This document shows, in pieces, positions 35,124-43,611 of a stretch of 64,000 nt of DNA. The stretch comes from Gammaproteobacteria bacterium (lineage in GTDB: Bacteria; Pseudomonadota; Gammaproteobacteria; Pseudomonadales; UBA5518): the NCBI GenBank assembly GCA_016718385.1, contig JADKDK010000008.1:310001-374000 (forward strand), in the 5' to 3' direction. The translations under genes were made by a program, and so were the position numbers. A model generated the notes under the pieces. The model ran no database searches. It saw only the letters and a program-made list of their open reading frames with translations, and was not told the DNA's origin. How positions within the stretch are numbered: position 1 is the stretch's first letter; each line of letters opens with the position of its first letter.

Positions 35124-35753
35124 TCAGGCCCGCGTGCTCGGGCGCTGCGACATCGTCTCGCGCCAGCGCTTCACGTTGCCGCAATCGTCCGGGACCGGCT
35201 TGCGGATCCAGCCCAGGAAATCGCAGGTCGCGATGGCATCGATATCTGCCATCGAGAACGCGTCGCCGACGACGTAATCGCGCCCTGCCAGCTGGGCATC
35301 GAGTACGTGCAGGAAGACGTCGATGCGCTTCATGCCGCGCTCGACCAGCGCCGGGACCTGCTCGAGCTCCACCGGGCCGGGCAGCGCGCGCTTGGCGAAG
35401 GCGGGATTGCCGTTGCGGAACACGTCGGCGATGGCCATCAGGCCCTCGAGAAAGATGCGGTGTGTCCACTCGCGCACCAGCGCCCGTTCGAGCGGCGTGC
35501 GCCCGAGCAGCGGACGCTCGGGATAGAGCTCCTCGAGGTAATCGCAGATCGCGGAGACCTGCGCCAGCACCACGCCCTCGTCGGTGACCAGCGCCGGTAC
35601 CGTGCACGAGGGGTTCACCGAGCGCAGCGGTTCCCCGAACTGCTCGCCCTTCGCCAGGTCGACCTGCACCGTCGGGATCTCGATGCCCTTCTCGGCCATG
35701 AAGATGTGCAGGCGCCGGGGATTGGGCGCGGGCGGATACGTATAAAGCAGCAT
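35124..35753 (-). CDS. Glutathione S-transferase family protein
   Basis: The start is the ATG at 35753 (MLLYTYPPAPNPRRLHIFM), with GGAG upstream; the frame is open to 35798, but the extra residues are not family-like. The 209-residue product has an N-terminal thioredoxin-like GST domain (~1-80) with the SCTVPALVTDEGVVLAQVSAICDYLEE motif, which holds the cis-proline and glutathione-binding residues. An all-helical C-terminal domain (~90-205) includes DYVVGDAFSMADIDAIATCDF. It is likely a cytosolic conjugating or thiol-transfer enzyme. The expected N-terminal catalytic Ser/Cys is not obvious in PPAPNPRR. It is co-transcribed with the acidic hypothetical gene. Confidence 0.88.
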   Translation of the reverse strand: MLLYTYPPAPNPRRLHIFMAEKGIEIPTVQVDLAKGEQFGEPLRSVNPSCTVPALVTDEGVVLAQVSAICDYLEELYPERPLLGRTPLERALVREWTHRIFLEGLMAIADVFRNGNPAFAKRALPGPVELEQVPALVERGMKRIDVFLHVLDAQLAGRDYVVGDAFSMADIDAIATCDFLGWIRKPVPDDCGNVKRWRETMSQRPSTRA

Positions 35754-35862
35754 GGCAATGCTCCTCGGAAAGTGCGGCGCAGTGTAACCCTGATGCACTG
35801 CACTGGCGAGTTCGGCTGACCGATCGGCCCGGCGCAGCGCGGCGTCGCCGTGAACGCAGGCG

Positions 35863-37662
35863 TCAATCGGCGAGCTGCTCGGCCCGGGTCAGCAGGGCCT
35901 TCAGTCGCTTGTCGCCCAGCACCTCGCGCAGTGTTGCCCGGGCCTGATCGGTTCGCAGGCCGGCAAGGTTCTCCCGCCACATTGCGCTCAGCGTCAGGTT
36001 TGCCTTCTTCAGATAGGGTGGGACGCCGGTGCGCGTGCCGAAGGCCAGTACATGTCCGGTCAGGATCAGGGTCCCGTCGTTTCTCGCGAACAGGATATCG
36101 TCCGTGACACGGCCGGGGTTGTAGACCAGCGCGTCGAAGATATACATCGCCTGGAACTGGTCCTGGAGCGGGCACCACGCTTCGATCGCGGCCTTGCCCG
36201 CGACGCGCTCGGTTTCCGTGACCGTCGCGCCGGGCACATGACGCAAGCTGCCCGCTGTTCCGTTCACGTTGCGCAGCACGGCCGCGGGCACCATGTCGAG
36301 CGACAGCAGACGGTCCAGGCGATACGCCGCTACATCCGGTGCGAAGCCATTCCTGAGCGGCGTGAACAGCGCCTGCAGTTCCCTGCCCTGCCACATGAGC
36401 GTCAGCATCCCGTCGCCCGGTTCGCCCGCGATATCGCCTTCGGCCAGCGCCGCTTCGAGCTCCTGCGCGCCCAGCTCCGCCGGAAGGTTGCCGGCGCGTG
36501 CCGGCTGCGCATCGACCGGCACGGCCTGCGCGTCGCCGCGGTAGATTGCGCTCAGGTTTTCCCCTTCGATGAGGAGCGCGGTGCCCTGGCCGGAGTAGTA
36601 GGAATGCAGCATGCCGGTATCGATCTGCACCACGCGTCCACCGAGCCGGCTCCACACCCGCCGGCGCCAGGTGGGCGTGTGACCGACGACCAGCCGAACC
36701 GCGCCGAAATTTGCCAGGGCAGATTCGAGCCGGGCCTGTTCGATCAGGGGTCCACAGCCCACGTTCCCGCGATACCACAGCGGACTCGCCGGCCCGTGGA
36801 CCAGCGACTCGTGCAGCGCCAGCAGGCGGTCCGTACGCCTGAGCATGTCGGCATCCCCGGAGCTCGCCCCGGCAATGCGCGCGGCCTCGATGCGATCGGG
36901 CAGTTCGTGGAAATCAGTCGCGGGATCCACCACCCCCTGTGCCGTCAACTGCTCGAGCAGCCCGGCATACTCGAGCAATTGCCCCCGCAACGCGCCATTG
37001 ATGGCCGTCCTGCCGATGTTCGCGGCCGCCTCGCTCAGGCCGGCGTGGACGAACAGCGTGTCGTTGATCTGCAGCAGCAGTGGCTTGCCCAGCAACCACT
37101 TGCCATAGGTAGCGCTCGCGGCGAACGCCGCGCGGTGGGCGAAGAATCCTGGCGGATAGGCAAGGTCGAACGCGCGACGCGCATCGTCCACCGTGGTCTT
37201 GTCGCCGGTCCGGGTCGCCAGGTGGCGCTGGAACGCCGCCTCCCTCATGGCCGGAGACTCCTCGCCGGCAAACGCGGCAAATTCGCCCTTCGTGGTGTAG
37301 CGCAGGTCGCCCACGATGTTCATCACATCGTGGTTGCCGAGAACGACGTGCACCTTCCCCCCTGCCGCGACCGCCTCCGCCTCCAGGCGCATCAGCAGAT
37401 CCAGGGATGCGCGCGAGTCGTCACCACGGTCGACGATGTCGCCCACGATCACCAGATGCGTGTGCGCGGCGTTCCAGCGCTGCGCGGCATCTATGACCCC
37501 CGCTGTGTGCAGGGTGGCGACCAACTCCCGGTGCGCGCCGTGGATATCCGAGATCGCGACTACGCGTTTCACACCGTCGAGCGTCCAGTCATCGGCATGC
37601 ACACGACCGGCAACGGCGATGAGTATGGCAGCCAGCATGACGCCCTTGACTCGACGTTTCAC
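35863..37662 (-). CDS. Secreted calcineurin-like metallophosphoesterase
   Basis: A 599-residue protein with a signal peptide at ~1-23 (MLAAILIAVAGRVHA). The metallophosphoesterase domain spans ~30-370 with all metal-binding motifs: ISDIHG (~39), GDIVDRGDD (~74), LGNHD (~107), the single His in FVHAGL, and GHTPTW with an IDTGM tail. The last ~200 residues form a separate region (LAEGDIAGEPGDGMLTLMWQGRELQALFTPLRNGFAPDVAAYRLDRLLSLDMVP) that I do not recognise; its YDFD-like counterparts are in the CotH-like protein nearby. The substrate could be a protein, nucleotide or phosphate polymer. It is divergent from the DUF4956 gene across 66 bp. Confidence 0.88.
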   Translation of the reverse strand: MKRRVKGVMLAAILIAVAGRVHADDWTLDGVKRVVAISDIHGAHRELVATLHTAGVIDAAQRWNAAHTHLVIVGDIVDRGDDSRASLDLLMRLEAEAVAAGGKVHVVLGNHDVMNIVGDLRYTTKGEFAAFAGEESPAMREAAFQRHLATRTGDKTTVDDARRAFDLAYPPGFFAHRAAFAASATYGKWLLGKPLLLQINDTLFVHAGLSEAAANIGRTAINGALRGQLLEYAGLLEQLTAQGVVDPATDFHELPDRIEAARIAGASSGDADMLRRTDRLLALHESLVHGPASPLWYRGNVGCGPLIEQARLESALANFGAVRLVVGHTPTWRRRVWSRLGGRVVQIDTGMLHSYYSGQGTALLIEGENLSAIYRGDAQAVPVDAQPARAGNLPAELGAQELEAALAEGDIAGEPGDGMLTLMWQGRELQALFTPLRNGFAPDVAAYRLDRLLSLDMVPAAVLRNVNGTAGSLRHVPGATVTETERVAGKAAIEAWCPLQDQFQAMYIFDALVYNPGRVTDDILFARNDGTLILTGHVLAFGTRTGVPPYLKKANLTLSAMWRENLAGLRTDQARATLREVLGDKRLKALLTRAEQLAD

Positions 37663-37728
37663 GACTGCCCCCTGTTCCCGGGCGATGCTACAATCCGCCG
37701 CCTACTGGACACCGCCGGGGACGCCTCG

Positions 37729-38424
37729 ATGACCAAGACCCATATCTGGTCGCATCGTGCGTTTCTGATCACGCTCTCGCTGTATCTGTTCGCCCTGGGG
37801 GCGGGGCTGCTCTTTCTCTTCGACACCATCCCGATGCTGTTCGAGGGTTCGAGCCTCGCGGCACGATCCGGAGAAATCACCCGTACGATCGTCGAAGGCC
37901 TGTTCAATTCGCAGGGGAGGCCGCCATCCCTGAAATACGAATTGATCACCGGACGGTTGGCCATCCTGGGCGTGTTGCTGGTGTTCTTCGCTGGCGCCGT
38001 GTTACTCATGGTCCCGATAACCTGGGTCTACATGTATACCCACCCGTTCTCCTATCGGCGCACATTTATCACGGCACTGATCATATTGCCCATTTGCGCC
38101 ACGGCCACGGTGTGGCTGATCCATGACAGCCTCGCCCTGGCATTCGGACTTGCGGCCCTCGTCGCCGCGGTACGTTTCCGGATCCGTCTCGAGGATCCAC
38201 TCGATGGCGTCTATGTGTTCAGTTCGATTTCCGTCGGCCTGTCCTCCGGCACCGGCCAGCTCCTCGTCGGCTACGTGATGGCCTGCTTCTTCTGCTTCGG
38301 TGCCACGATCATGTGGATCTCGCGCTATGGCAAGCGCCCGAAAGCCGAAACGATCACCACGACCGCCGACGAGGGGGCGGTCGTTGCCGGCGATGCGGTT
38401 CAGCTACCCAGGCAGCGACCATAG
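37729..38424 (+). CDS. DUF4956 membrane protein
   Basis: A 231-residue protein from the ATG at 37729. Membrane helices lie at ~12-35, ~75-100, ~112-130 and ~135-150, with the diagnostic DUF4956 segment RFRIRLEDPLDGVYVFSSISVGLSSGTGQLLVGYVMACFF following. DUF4956 proteins are often found beside VTC-type polyphosphate polymerases and CotH-like proteins. Here a CotH-like gene converges on it, with a 25-bp overlap of the 3' ends, and the phosphoesterase gene is divergent. No VTC-domain gene is present in the window. The function of the family is not established. Confidence 0.82.
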   Translation: MTKTHIWSHRAFLITLSLYLFALGAGLLFLFDTIPMLFEGSSLAARSGEITRTIVEGLFNSQGRPPSLKYELITGRLAILGVLLVFFAGAVLLMVPITWVYMYTHPFSYRRTFITALIILPICATATVWLIHDSLALAFGLAALVAAVRFRIRLEDPLDGVYVFSSISVGLSSGTGQLLVGYVMACFFCFGATIMWISRYGKRPKAETITTTADEGAVVAGDAVQLPRQRP

Positions 38425-39485
38425 ATCCGCCACTTCACCCATCTTTGCGACGCGGTCAACTGATAGAAATCGCGCAGATAGGCTAACGCGGAGCGCGACG
38501 CCGCGCTACCCAGCCGCGCGTCCTCGAACAGGCTTTCCAGGGCCGGCCTGAGTTCGCGAAACCGCTGCAGGGATGCCTCCACCCGGAGATTGTTTTCGCA
38601 GCGTCCGCGGTAAACGCGATCCCTCACCGAACTGCCGCCCACCGCGGGGCTCACCGCCGCGTACTCGGCATTGATGAGACCCGCCTGGTCGAAATCGTAG
38701 GGAATCATGACGAGTCCCGCGGCGCTTTGGCGCGGGGCGAGGATCTTGACGTTGTGACAGCAGAACTCCTCGCCATCGGCGGGCAGCAATGCCGACCAGT
38801 CGGTATTGCCGATCATGTACTGGAAGATCTCGACGAGGTTCTGCTGCGCGGAGTCCATGTCCGACGGCGCCATTGCCGGGCGCCGGACGCGTTCCATGTC
38901 GAGCCGCGCAGCCGTCTCCCCGAGGTCTTCGATCAGGAACGCCGGCTGGGTGAATTCGCGGATCTGCCCGTTCGTATCGCGATAGGTCACCGACACCAGC
39001 CGCGTGCGCAACGACAGCGGCGTGACCAGATTGTAGGCCTGGTAGATCTTGTGCTCGAGCAGCAGATAGTCCCGATATCGTGTCGACGCCTTGCATTGGG
39101 TGACGAGCTTCAGCTCGGTCCGGGACTGGAACAGGGTTTGCGCTGCGCGCTTTGGCTTCAGATCGATGCGCAACGGCGGCAGATCGCACAGGTCCGCGCG
39201 GGTGTTGCCACGCACGCTCACCTCGATCTGCAGGGACCGCTTGCTCCCATCGGCATCGGCGTAGGACAGCGTGGCCGGAAATTCCTCGCGCTGCTCCTTG
39301 TCGGCCAGGAGACGGGCGAGCGGCAACTCCAGGGTCAGGCTGAGTTCGGTATCGGAATCGAACAGGTCGGCGGCTGCCGGCCGGGCGCCGAGCAGCGATG
39401 CAGTGACCAGGCAGAGCGCCGCCATGAGCCGCGCCCATTGACGAACTGCCGGGCCAGAGAAACTCATGCAAGGGTCGCTCAGCAT
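38400..39485 (-). CDS. Secreted protein with CotH-like kinase features
   Basis: I place the start at the ATG at 39485 (AGGA five bases upstream), giving 361 residues. An N-terminal signal peptide or anchor follows (LMAALCLVTASLLGARPAAA). The N-terminal third is a beta-rich region (LSLTLELPLARLLADKEQREEFPATLSYADADG, VSVRGNTRADLCDLPPLRI). The later part has IGNTDWSALLPADGEEFCCHNVKIL and IPYDFDQAGLINAEYA, which resemble the catalytic-loop and metal-binding segments of CotH-type atypical kinases. Cysteines in the product could form periplasmic disulfides. The C-terminus overlaps the convergent DUF4956 gene. The family call is by motif resemblance only. Confidence 0.55.
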   Translation of the reverse strand: MLSDPCMSFSGPAVRQWARLMAALCLVTASLLGARPAAADLFDSDTELSLTLELPLARLLADKEQREEFPATLSYADADGSKRSLQIEVSVRGNTRADLCDLPPLRIDLKPKRAAQTLFQSRTELKLVTQCKASTRYRDYLLLEHKIYQAYNLVTPLSLRTRLVSVTYRDTNGQIREFTQPAFLIEDLGETAARLDMERVRRPAMAPSDMDSAQQNLVEIFQYMIGNTDWSALLPADGEEFCCHNVKILAPRQSAAGLVMIPYDFDQAGLINAEYAAVSPAVGGSSVRDRVYRGRCENNLRVEASLQRFRELRPALESLFEDARLGSAASRSALAYLRDFYQLTASQRWVKWRIYGRCLGS

Positions 39486-39520
39486 GAATTCCTGGTCCCC
39501 GGCCCTTCGCCACTTCCGCG

Positions 39521-40702
39521 TCAGAGCACCTCGAACAGGCCCGCCGCGCCCATGCCGCCGCCCACGCACATCGTGATGACGACGTACTTCACGCCACGGC
39601 GCTTGCCCTCACGCAGGGCGTGGCCGACCATCCGCGCGCCACTCATGCCATAGGGATGACCGATCGAGATCGCGCCCCCATTGACGTTCAGTCGGTCGTT
39701 CGGGATGCCGAGACGGTCGCGGCAGTAGATCACCTGCACCGCGAAGGCCTCGTTCAGTTCCCACAACCCGATATCGTCCATCTTCAGGCCGTGCTGCTTC
39801 AGCAGCTTGGGCACCGCGAAGACCGGTCCGATGCCCATTTCGTCGGGCTCGCAGCCGGCGACCGCGATGCCGCGGTACAGACCCATCGGCTGGATGCCGC
39901 GCTCGGCGGCGAGCTTGGCGTCCATCACCACGCAGGCCGCCGCTCCGTCGGAGAGCTGGCTGGCGTTGCCCGCCGTGATACAGCCGCCCTCGACGACTGT
40001 CTTCAGGCTGGCGAGCCCCTCGAGCTTCGTGTCGGCGCGGTTGCCCTCGTCGAGCGCGAGCGTCACGTCCTTGTGACTGATCTCGCCGGTGGCCTTGTCC
40101 TTCATCTCGACCGAGGCCGTCACCGGGATGATTTCGTCGGCGAACAGGCCGGCCGCCTGGGCGGCGGCGGTGCGCTGCTGGCTCTGCAGCGAGTACTCGT
40201 CCTGCTGCTCGCGCGTCACGCCGTAGCGCTTGGCCACCACCTCGGCGGTGTGCAGCATCGGCATGTAGATGTGCTCGTGCAGCGCCTTCAGCTTCGGGTC
40301 GACGCGGCGGTACACGTTCTGGTGCTCGTTCTGCACCAGGCTGATCTGCTCCAGCCCGCCGCCCACCGCAACGCGCATGCCATCGTGCAGGATCTGCTTG
40401 GCGGCCGTGGCGATCGCCATCAGGCCCGAGGAGCACTGGCGGTCCATGGTCATGCCGCTCACGGTGACGGGCAGGCCGGCGGCCAGCGCCGCCATGCGCC
40501 CGATGTTCAGGCTGGTGGTGCCCTGCGGCATCGCGCAGCCCATGATCACGTCGTCGATCTCGGCCGGGTCCACGCCGGCGCGCTCGACCGCGGCGCGGAT
40601 CGCGAGCCCCCCCATCGTGGGCGCCTCGGTGTTGTTGAACAGGCCGCGATAGGCCTTGCCGATCGGCGTGCGTGCCGCGGATACGATGACTGCGTCTGAC
40701 AT
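39521..40702 (-). CDS. Acetyl-CoA C-acyltransferase (thiolase), second copy
   Basis: A 393-residue thiolase (MSDAVIVSAARTPIGKAYRGLFNN...). Active-site motifs: TMDRQCSSGLMAIATAAKQIL (acyl-cysteine ~90), NEAFAVQVIYCRD, GGAISIGHPYGMSGARM with the catalytic His, and TMCVGGGMGAAGLFE with the second cysteine near the C-terminus. It differs clearly from the thiolase at 24530, so the two are not recent duplicates. It is the last gene of the minus-strand acyl-CoA cluster, 59 bp after the SDR gene. It probably carries out the thiolytic step for the substrates handled by the dehydrogenases and MaoC hydratase upstream. Confidence 0.93.
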   Translation of the reverse strand: MSDAVIVSAARTPIGKAYRGLFNNTEAPTMGGLAIRAAVERAGVDPAEIDDVIMGCAMPQGTTSLNIGRMAALAAGLPVTVSGMTMDRQCSSGLMAIATAAKQILHDGMRVAVGGGLEQISLVQNEHQNVYRRVDPKLKALHEHIYMPMLHTAEVVAKRYGVTREQQDEYSLQSQQRTAAAQAAGLFADEIIPVTASVEMKDKATGEISHKDVTLALDEGNRADTKLEGLASLKTVVEGGCITAGNASQLSDGAAACVVMDAKLAAERGIQPMGLYRGIAVAGCEPDEMGIGPVFAVPKLLKQHGLKMDDIGLWELNEAFAVQVIYCRDRLGIPNDRLNVNGGAISIGHPYGMSGARMVGHALREGKRRGVKYVVITMCVGGGMGAAGLFEVL

Positions 40703-40761
40703 TTTCCTGATACTCCTGCCCGTTGAAAGATTTGCCGCCGCCCCGGCGCGAGGGAGCGGAA

Positions 40762-41679
40762 TCAGAGTTCGATGCCCAGCGCCCTGGCGGCCGCGCCCAC
40801 GAACTTCAGACTCTGCTGGAAGCCCTGGGTGAACTCCTGCTCGCCGCGGCGATCCTCGATGGCGGCGAGTCCTGCGAGTACATTTTCCGGTGTCTGCTCT
40901 CCCGGCGCCAGATGGATGCCGGCGGTTTCGTAAATATGGACGCTCGCATACCCACCGGCGCCGGCCGAGAGGATCATGCGGTTTGGCGCCTGCTCGGCGC
41001 AGAGCAGCAACACGCCGGCGGTCACGGCCTCGGGCGTCAGCAGATCGAAGGCGCGCTGATCCATCAGGCCCTCGGTCATGCGCGTGCCCGCTGCCGGGGC
41101 GACCGCGTTGACGCGGATGCCGTATTTCTCGCCTTCCTGCACCAGCGTGTTCATGAGGCCGACCACGGCCATTTTCGCCGCGCCGTAGTTGCCCTGGCCG
41201 AAATTGCCGTAGAGCCCGCTGGAGGAGGTGGTCATCACGATGCGCCCGTATTGCTGCGCGCGCATGATCTCCCATACGGCCCTGGTGCAGTGCACCGAGC
41301 CCATCAGGTGCACGTCGACGACGGCGCGGAAGTCCTCGATCTCCATCTTCGAGAAGCTCTTGTCGCGCAGTATGCCGGCGTTGTTCACCAGGATGTCGAC
41401 GCGACCCCAGGCGTCCATGGCCTGGCGCACCATCGCCTGCACCTCGGCCCAGTCGGCCACGTTCGCGCCGTTGGTGATCGCCTCGCCGCCGGCTGCGCGG
41501 ATTTCCGCTGCCACACTATCGGCCGCGGCGCTGGAGCGCCCGCTGCCGTCGCGCGCCCCGCCGAGATCGTTGACCACCACCTTCGCGCCGCGCGCCGCGA
41601 GACCCAGCGCGTGCGAGCGCCCGATCCCGGCGCCCGCACCGGTCACTATCGCGACCTTGCCGTCGTAACGGATGTTCAT
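40762..41679 (-). CDS. Short-chain dehydrogenase (3-hydroxyacyl-CoA type)
   Basis: A 305-residue SDR with the nucleotide-binding motif VTGAGAGIGRSHALGLAARGAKVVVNDLGG, NNAG (in VDILVNNAGILRDKSF), catalytic Ser (MTTSSSGLYGNFGQ) and YGAAK. The RSHALGLAARGAKVVVNDLG and NNAGILRD stretches are typical of the peroxisomal multifunctional-enzyme type-2 dehydrogenase unit, which acts on 3-hydroxyacyl-CoA. A ~50-residue C-terminal extension (IHLAPGEQTPENVLAGLAAIEDRR) goes with that subgroup. Together with the MaoC hydratase just upstream it forms a second hydration and dehydrogenation route independent of the FadJ-like protein. Confidence 0.92.
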   Translation of the reverse strand: MNIRYDGKVAIVTGAGAGIGRSHALGLAARGAKVVVNDLGGARDGSGRSSAAADSVAAEIRAAGGEAITNGANVADWAEVQAMVRQAMDAWGRVDILVNNAGILRDKSFSKMEIEDFRAVVDVHLMGSVHCTRAVWEIMRAQQYGRIVMTTSSSGLYGNFGQGNYGAAKMAVVGLMNTLVQEGEKYGIRVNAVAPAAGTRMTEGLMDQRAFDLLTPEAVTAGVLLLCAEQAPNRMILSAGAGGYASVHIYETAGIHLAPGEQTPENVLAGLAAIEDRRGEQEFTQGFQQSLKFVGAAARALGIEL

Positions 41680-41870
41680 GTCTGCTTCTCCTGGCGTCGT
41701 GTCGGTTATCCCGCAACCGGGCGCTCATCAAACCTGTCCGTCTGCACGAACTGCCTGCGCGCAGGTCCGTCGCAGGTCCGGCTTCAGCCGGACAAGAGTC
41801 CGCATGAATGCGGACCCACGGGGCTCTGTCCACATGAATGCGGACCCACGGGGCGTACCGTGAATGCGGC
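41680..41870. repeat. REP cluster between SDR and MaoC genes
   Basis: This 191-bp gap holds a type-1 palindrome (41776-41793) followed by type-2 palindromes at 41798-41815 and, with one mismatch, 41828-41845. Each type-2 unit is followed by CCCACGGGG. It is an undisturbed example of the paired arrangement into which the IS110 copies seem to have inserted. It may stabilise or attenuate the operon transcript. Confidence 0.75.
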
Positions 41871-42335
41871 CTACGGGCGGACCATCACCATCGTGAGCCA
41901 TTCGGCGACCAGCGCGGGCTTGGTCTCGTTCTCGATCTCGACCGTGATCTCCTGCTTGATCAGGAACTGGTTCGGCACCTTTTCCTGCACATCGAGCAGT
42001 TTCGCGCGCGCGCGTACCCGGCTGTTCACCTTCACCGGTGCGAGGAAGCGGATCTTGTCGAAGCCGTAGTTGAGGCCCATCACCGCGTCCGCCATGCCGC
42101 CGCCGATGTCCTCCATCATGCGCGGCAGCAGCGACAGCGTGAGAAAGCCGTGCGCGATGGTGCCGCCGAAGGGCGTGGCCGCCGCGCGCTCGGGATCGAC
42201 GTGGATGAACTGGTGATCCTCGGTGGTGTCGGCGAAGGCGTTGACGCGCGCCTGCTCGATGCGGATCCATTCCGAGACGCCCAGTTCGCCGCCGATGAGC
42301 GAGCGCACGTTGTCCTTGTTCATCGTCACTGCCAT
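41871..42335 (-). CDS. MaoC-like enoyl-CoA hydratase
   Basis: A 154-residue single hot-dog protein (MAVTMNKDNVRSLIGGELGVSEWIRIEQ...). The R-hydratase active-site motif is present: FADTTEDHQFIHVDPERAAATPFGGTIAHGFLTLSL, with the catalytic Asp and His. This motif and length fit (R)-specific enoyl-CoA hydratases, which hydrate trans-2-enoyl-CoA to the R-3-hydroxyacyl-CoA. It lies 27 bp after the acyl-CoA dehydrogenase gene at 42363 and upstream of the SDR, consistent with their consecutive use in one pathway. Confidence 0.92.
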   Translation of the reverse strand: MAVTMNKDNVRSLIGGELGVSEWIRIEQARVNAFADTTEDHQFIHVDPERAAATPFGGTIAHGFLTLSLLPRMMEDIGGGMADAVMGLNYGFDKIRFLAPVKVNSRVRARAKLLDVQEKVPNQFLIKQEITVEIENETKPALVAEWLTMVMVRP

Positions 42336-42362
42336 GTCGAAACTCCTGTTGCGTGAACGTGA

Positions 42363-43583
42363 TCAGCGAAAGCGCGCCAGCTCGCGCCGCGCCACCACCA
42401 TGCGGTGCACCGCGTCGGGGCCGTCGGCGAAACGCAAGGTGCGCGCGCCCATGTACATGCCCGCGAGCGGCGTGTCCTGCGAGATGCCCAGCCCGCCATG
42501 CATCTGGATCGCCTCGTCGATGACCTTCAGCGCCACCGTGGGTGCCACGGTCTTGATCATCGAGATCCAGTGCTGCGACTGCTGCACGCCCTCGGTGTCC
42601 ATCATCCAGGCGGTCTTCAGACACAGCAGCCGCGCCATCTCGATGTCCATGCGCGCGTTGGCGATGATGTCGTAGTTGCCGCCGAGCTTCACCAGCGGCT
42701 TGCCGAAGGCCGTGCGCGAGAGCCCGCGCCGGCACATCAGTTCCAGCGCCTTCTCGGCCATGCCGATCGCGCGCATGCAGTGGTGGATGCGCCCCGGGCC
42801 GAGGCGGCCCTGCGCGACCTCGAAGCCGCGCCCCTCGCCGGCAATGATGTTGGCCTTCGGCACGCGCACATCGGTGAAACGCATGTGCATGTGGCCGTGG
42901 GGCGCGTCGTCCGTGGCGAACACCAGCATGGGGCGCAGCACCTCGACGCCCGGCGTGTCCATCGGCACCAGGATCTGCGAGTGCTGCGCGTGGCGCGGCG
43001 CCCCGGGGTTGCTCTTCACCATCACGATCAGGATCCGGCAGCGCGGATCGCCGGCGCCCGATATCCAGATCTTCTCGCCGTTAAGCACCCACTCATCGCC
43101 ATCGGGCACGGCGCTCATGCTGATGTTGGTCGCATCCGACGAGGCGCTGTCGGGTTCGGTCATCACATAGGCCGAGCGGATCTCCCCCGCGAGCAGCGGC
43201 TTCAGCCACTGCTCCTGTTGCGCCGGCGTGCCGTAGCGCGCGAGCACCTCCATGTTGCCGGTGTCCGGCGCGCTGCAGTTGAACACCTCCGGCGCGAGGT
43301 GCGACTTGCCGGTTTCCTCGGCGATGTAGGCATATTCCACTGTCGTGAGCCCATGACCCCCGTCGTGCTCCGTGAGGAAGAAGTTCCACAGCCCGCGCGA
43401 GCGCGCCCTGGTCTTCAATCCCTCGAGGATCTCGATCTGCCGCGGCGTGAAGGCCCAGCGGTCGCCCGTGTCGATACCGGCCAGGAACTCATGCTCCAGC
43501 GGCAGGATCTCGCTGTCGATGAAGCCCCTGACCTCGTCGAGGATGGGTCGCAACCGCGCGCTGATGCCGATGTCCATGCTCAT
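42363..43583 (-). CDS. Acyl-CoA dehydrogenase (ACAD10/11-like group)
   Basis: A 406-residue protein whose second half matches the ACAD10/11-like branch. Signatures: FNCSAPDTGNMEVLARYGT, AYVMTEPDSASSDATNISMSAVPDGDEWVLNGEKIWISGAGDPRCRILIVM, GRIHHCMRAIGMAEKALELMCRRGLSRTAFGKPL and EAIQMHGGLGISQDTPLAGMYMGARTLRFADGPDAVHRMVV. That branch tends to act on long or substituted acyl-CoAs. It is the third of three dehydrogenase genes in a row, with 28-bp spacing to the previous one and to the MaoC gene. Electrons presumably go to ETF; no ETF gene is in the window. Confidence 0.94.
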   Translation of the reverse strand: MSMDIGISARLRPILDEVRGFIDSEILPLEHEFLAGIDTGDRWAFTPRQIEILEGLKTRARSRGLWNFFLTEHDGGHGLTTVEYAYIAEETGKSHLAPEVFNCSAPDTGNMEVLARYGTPAQQEQWLKPLLAGEIRSAYVMTEPDSASSDATNISMSAVPDGDEWVLNGEKIWISGAGDPRCRILIVMVKSNPGAPRHAQHSQILVPMDTPGVEVLRPMLVFATDDAPHGHMHMRFTDVRVPKANIIAGEGRGFEVAQGRLGPGRIHHCMRAIGMAEKALELMCRRGLSRTAFGKPLVKLGGNYDIIANARMDIEMARLLCLKTAWMMDTEGVQQSQHWISMIKTVAPTVALKVIDEAIQMHGGLGISQDTPLAGMYMGARTLRFADGPDAVHRMVVARRELARFR

Positions 43584-43611
43584 GCTTTGCTCCTGGTGTG
43601 CCGTGCCGCGC

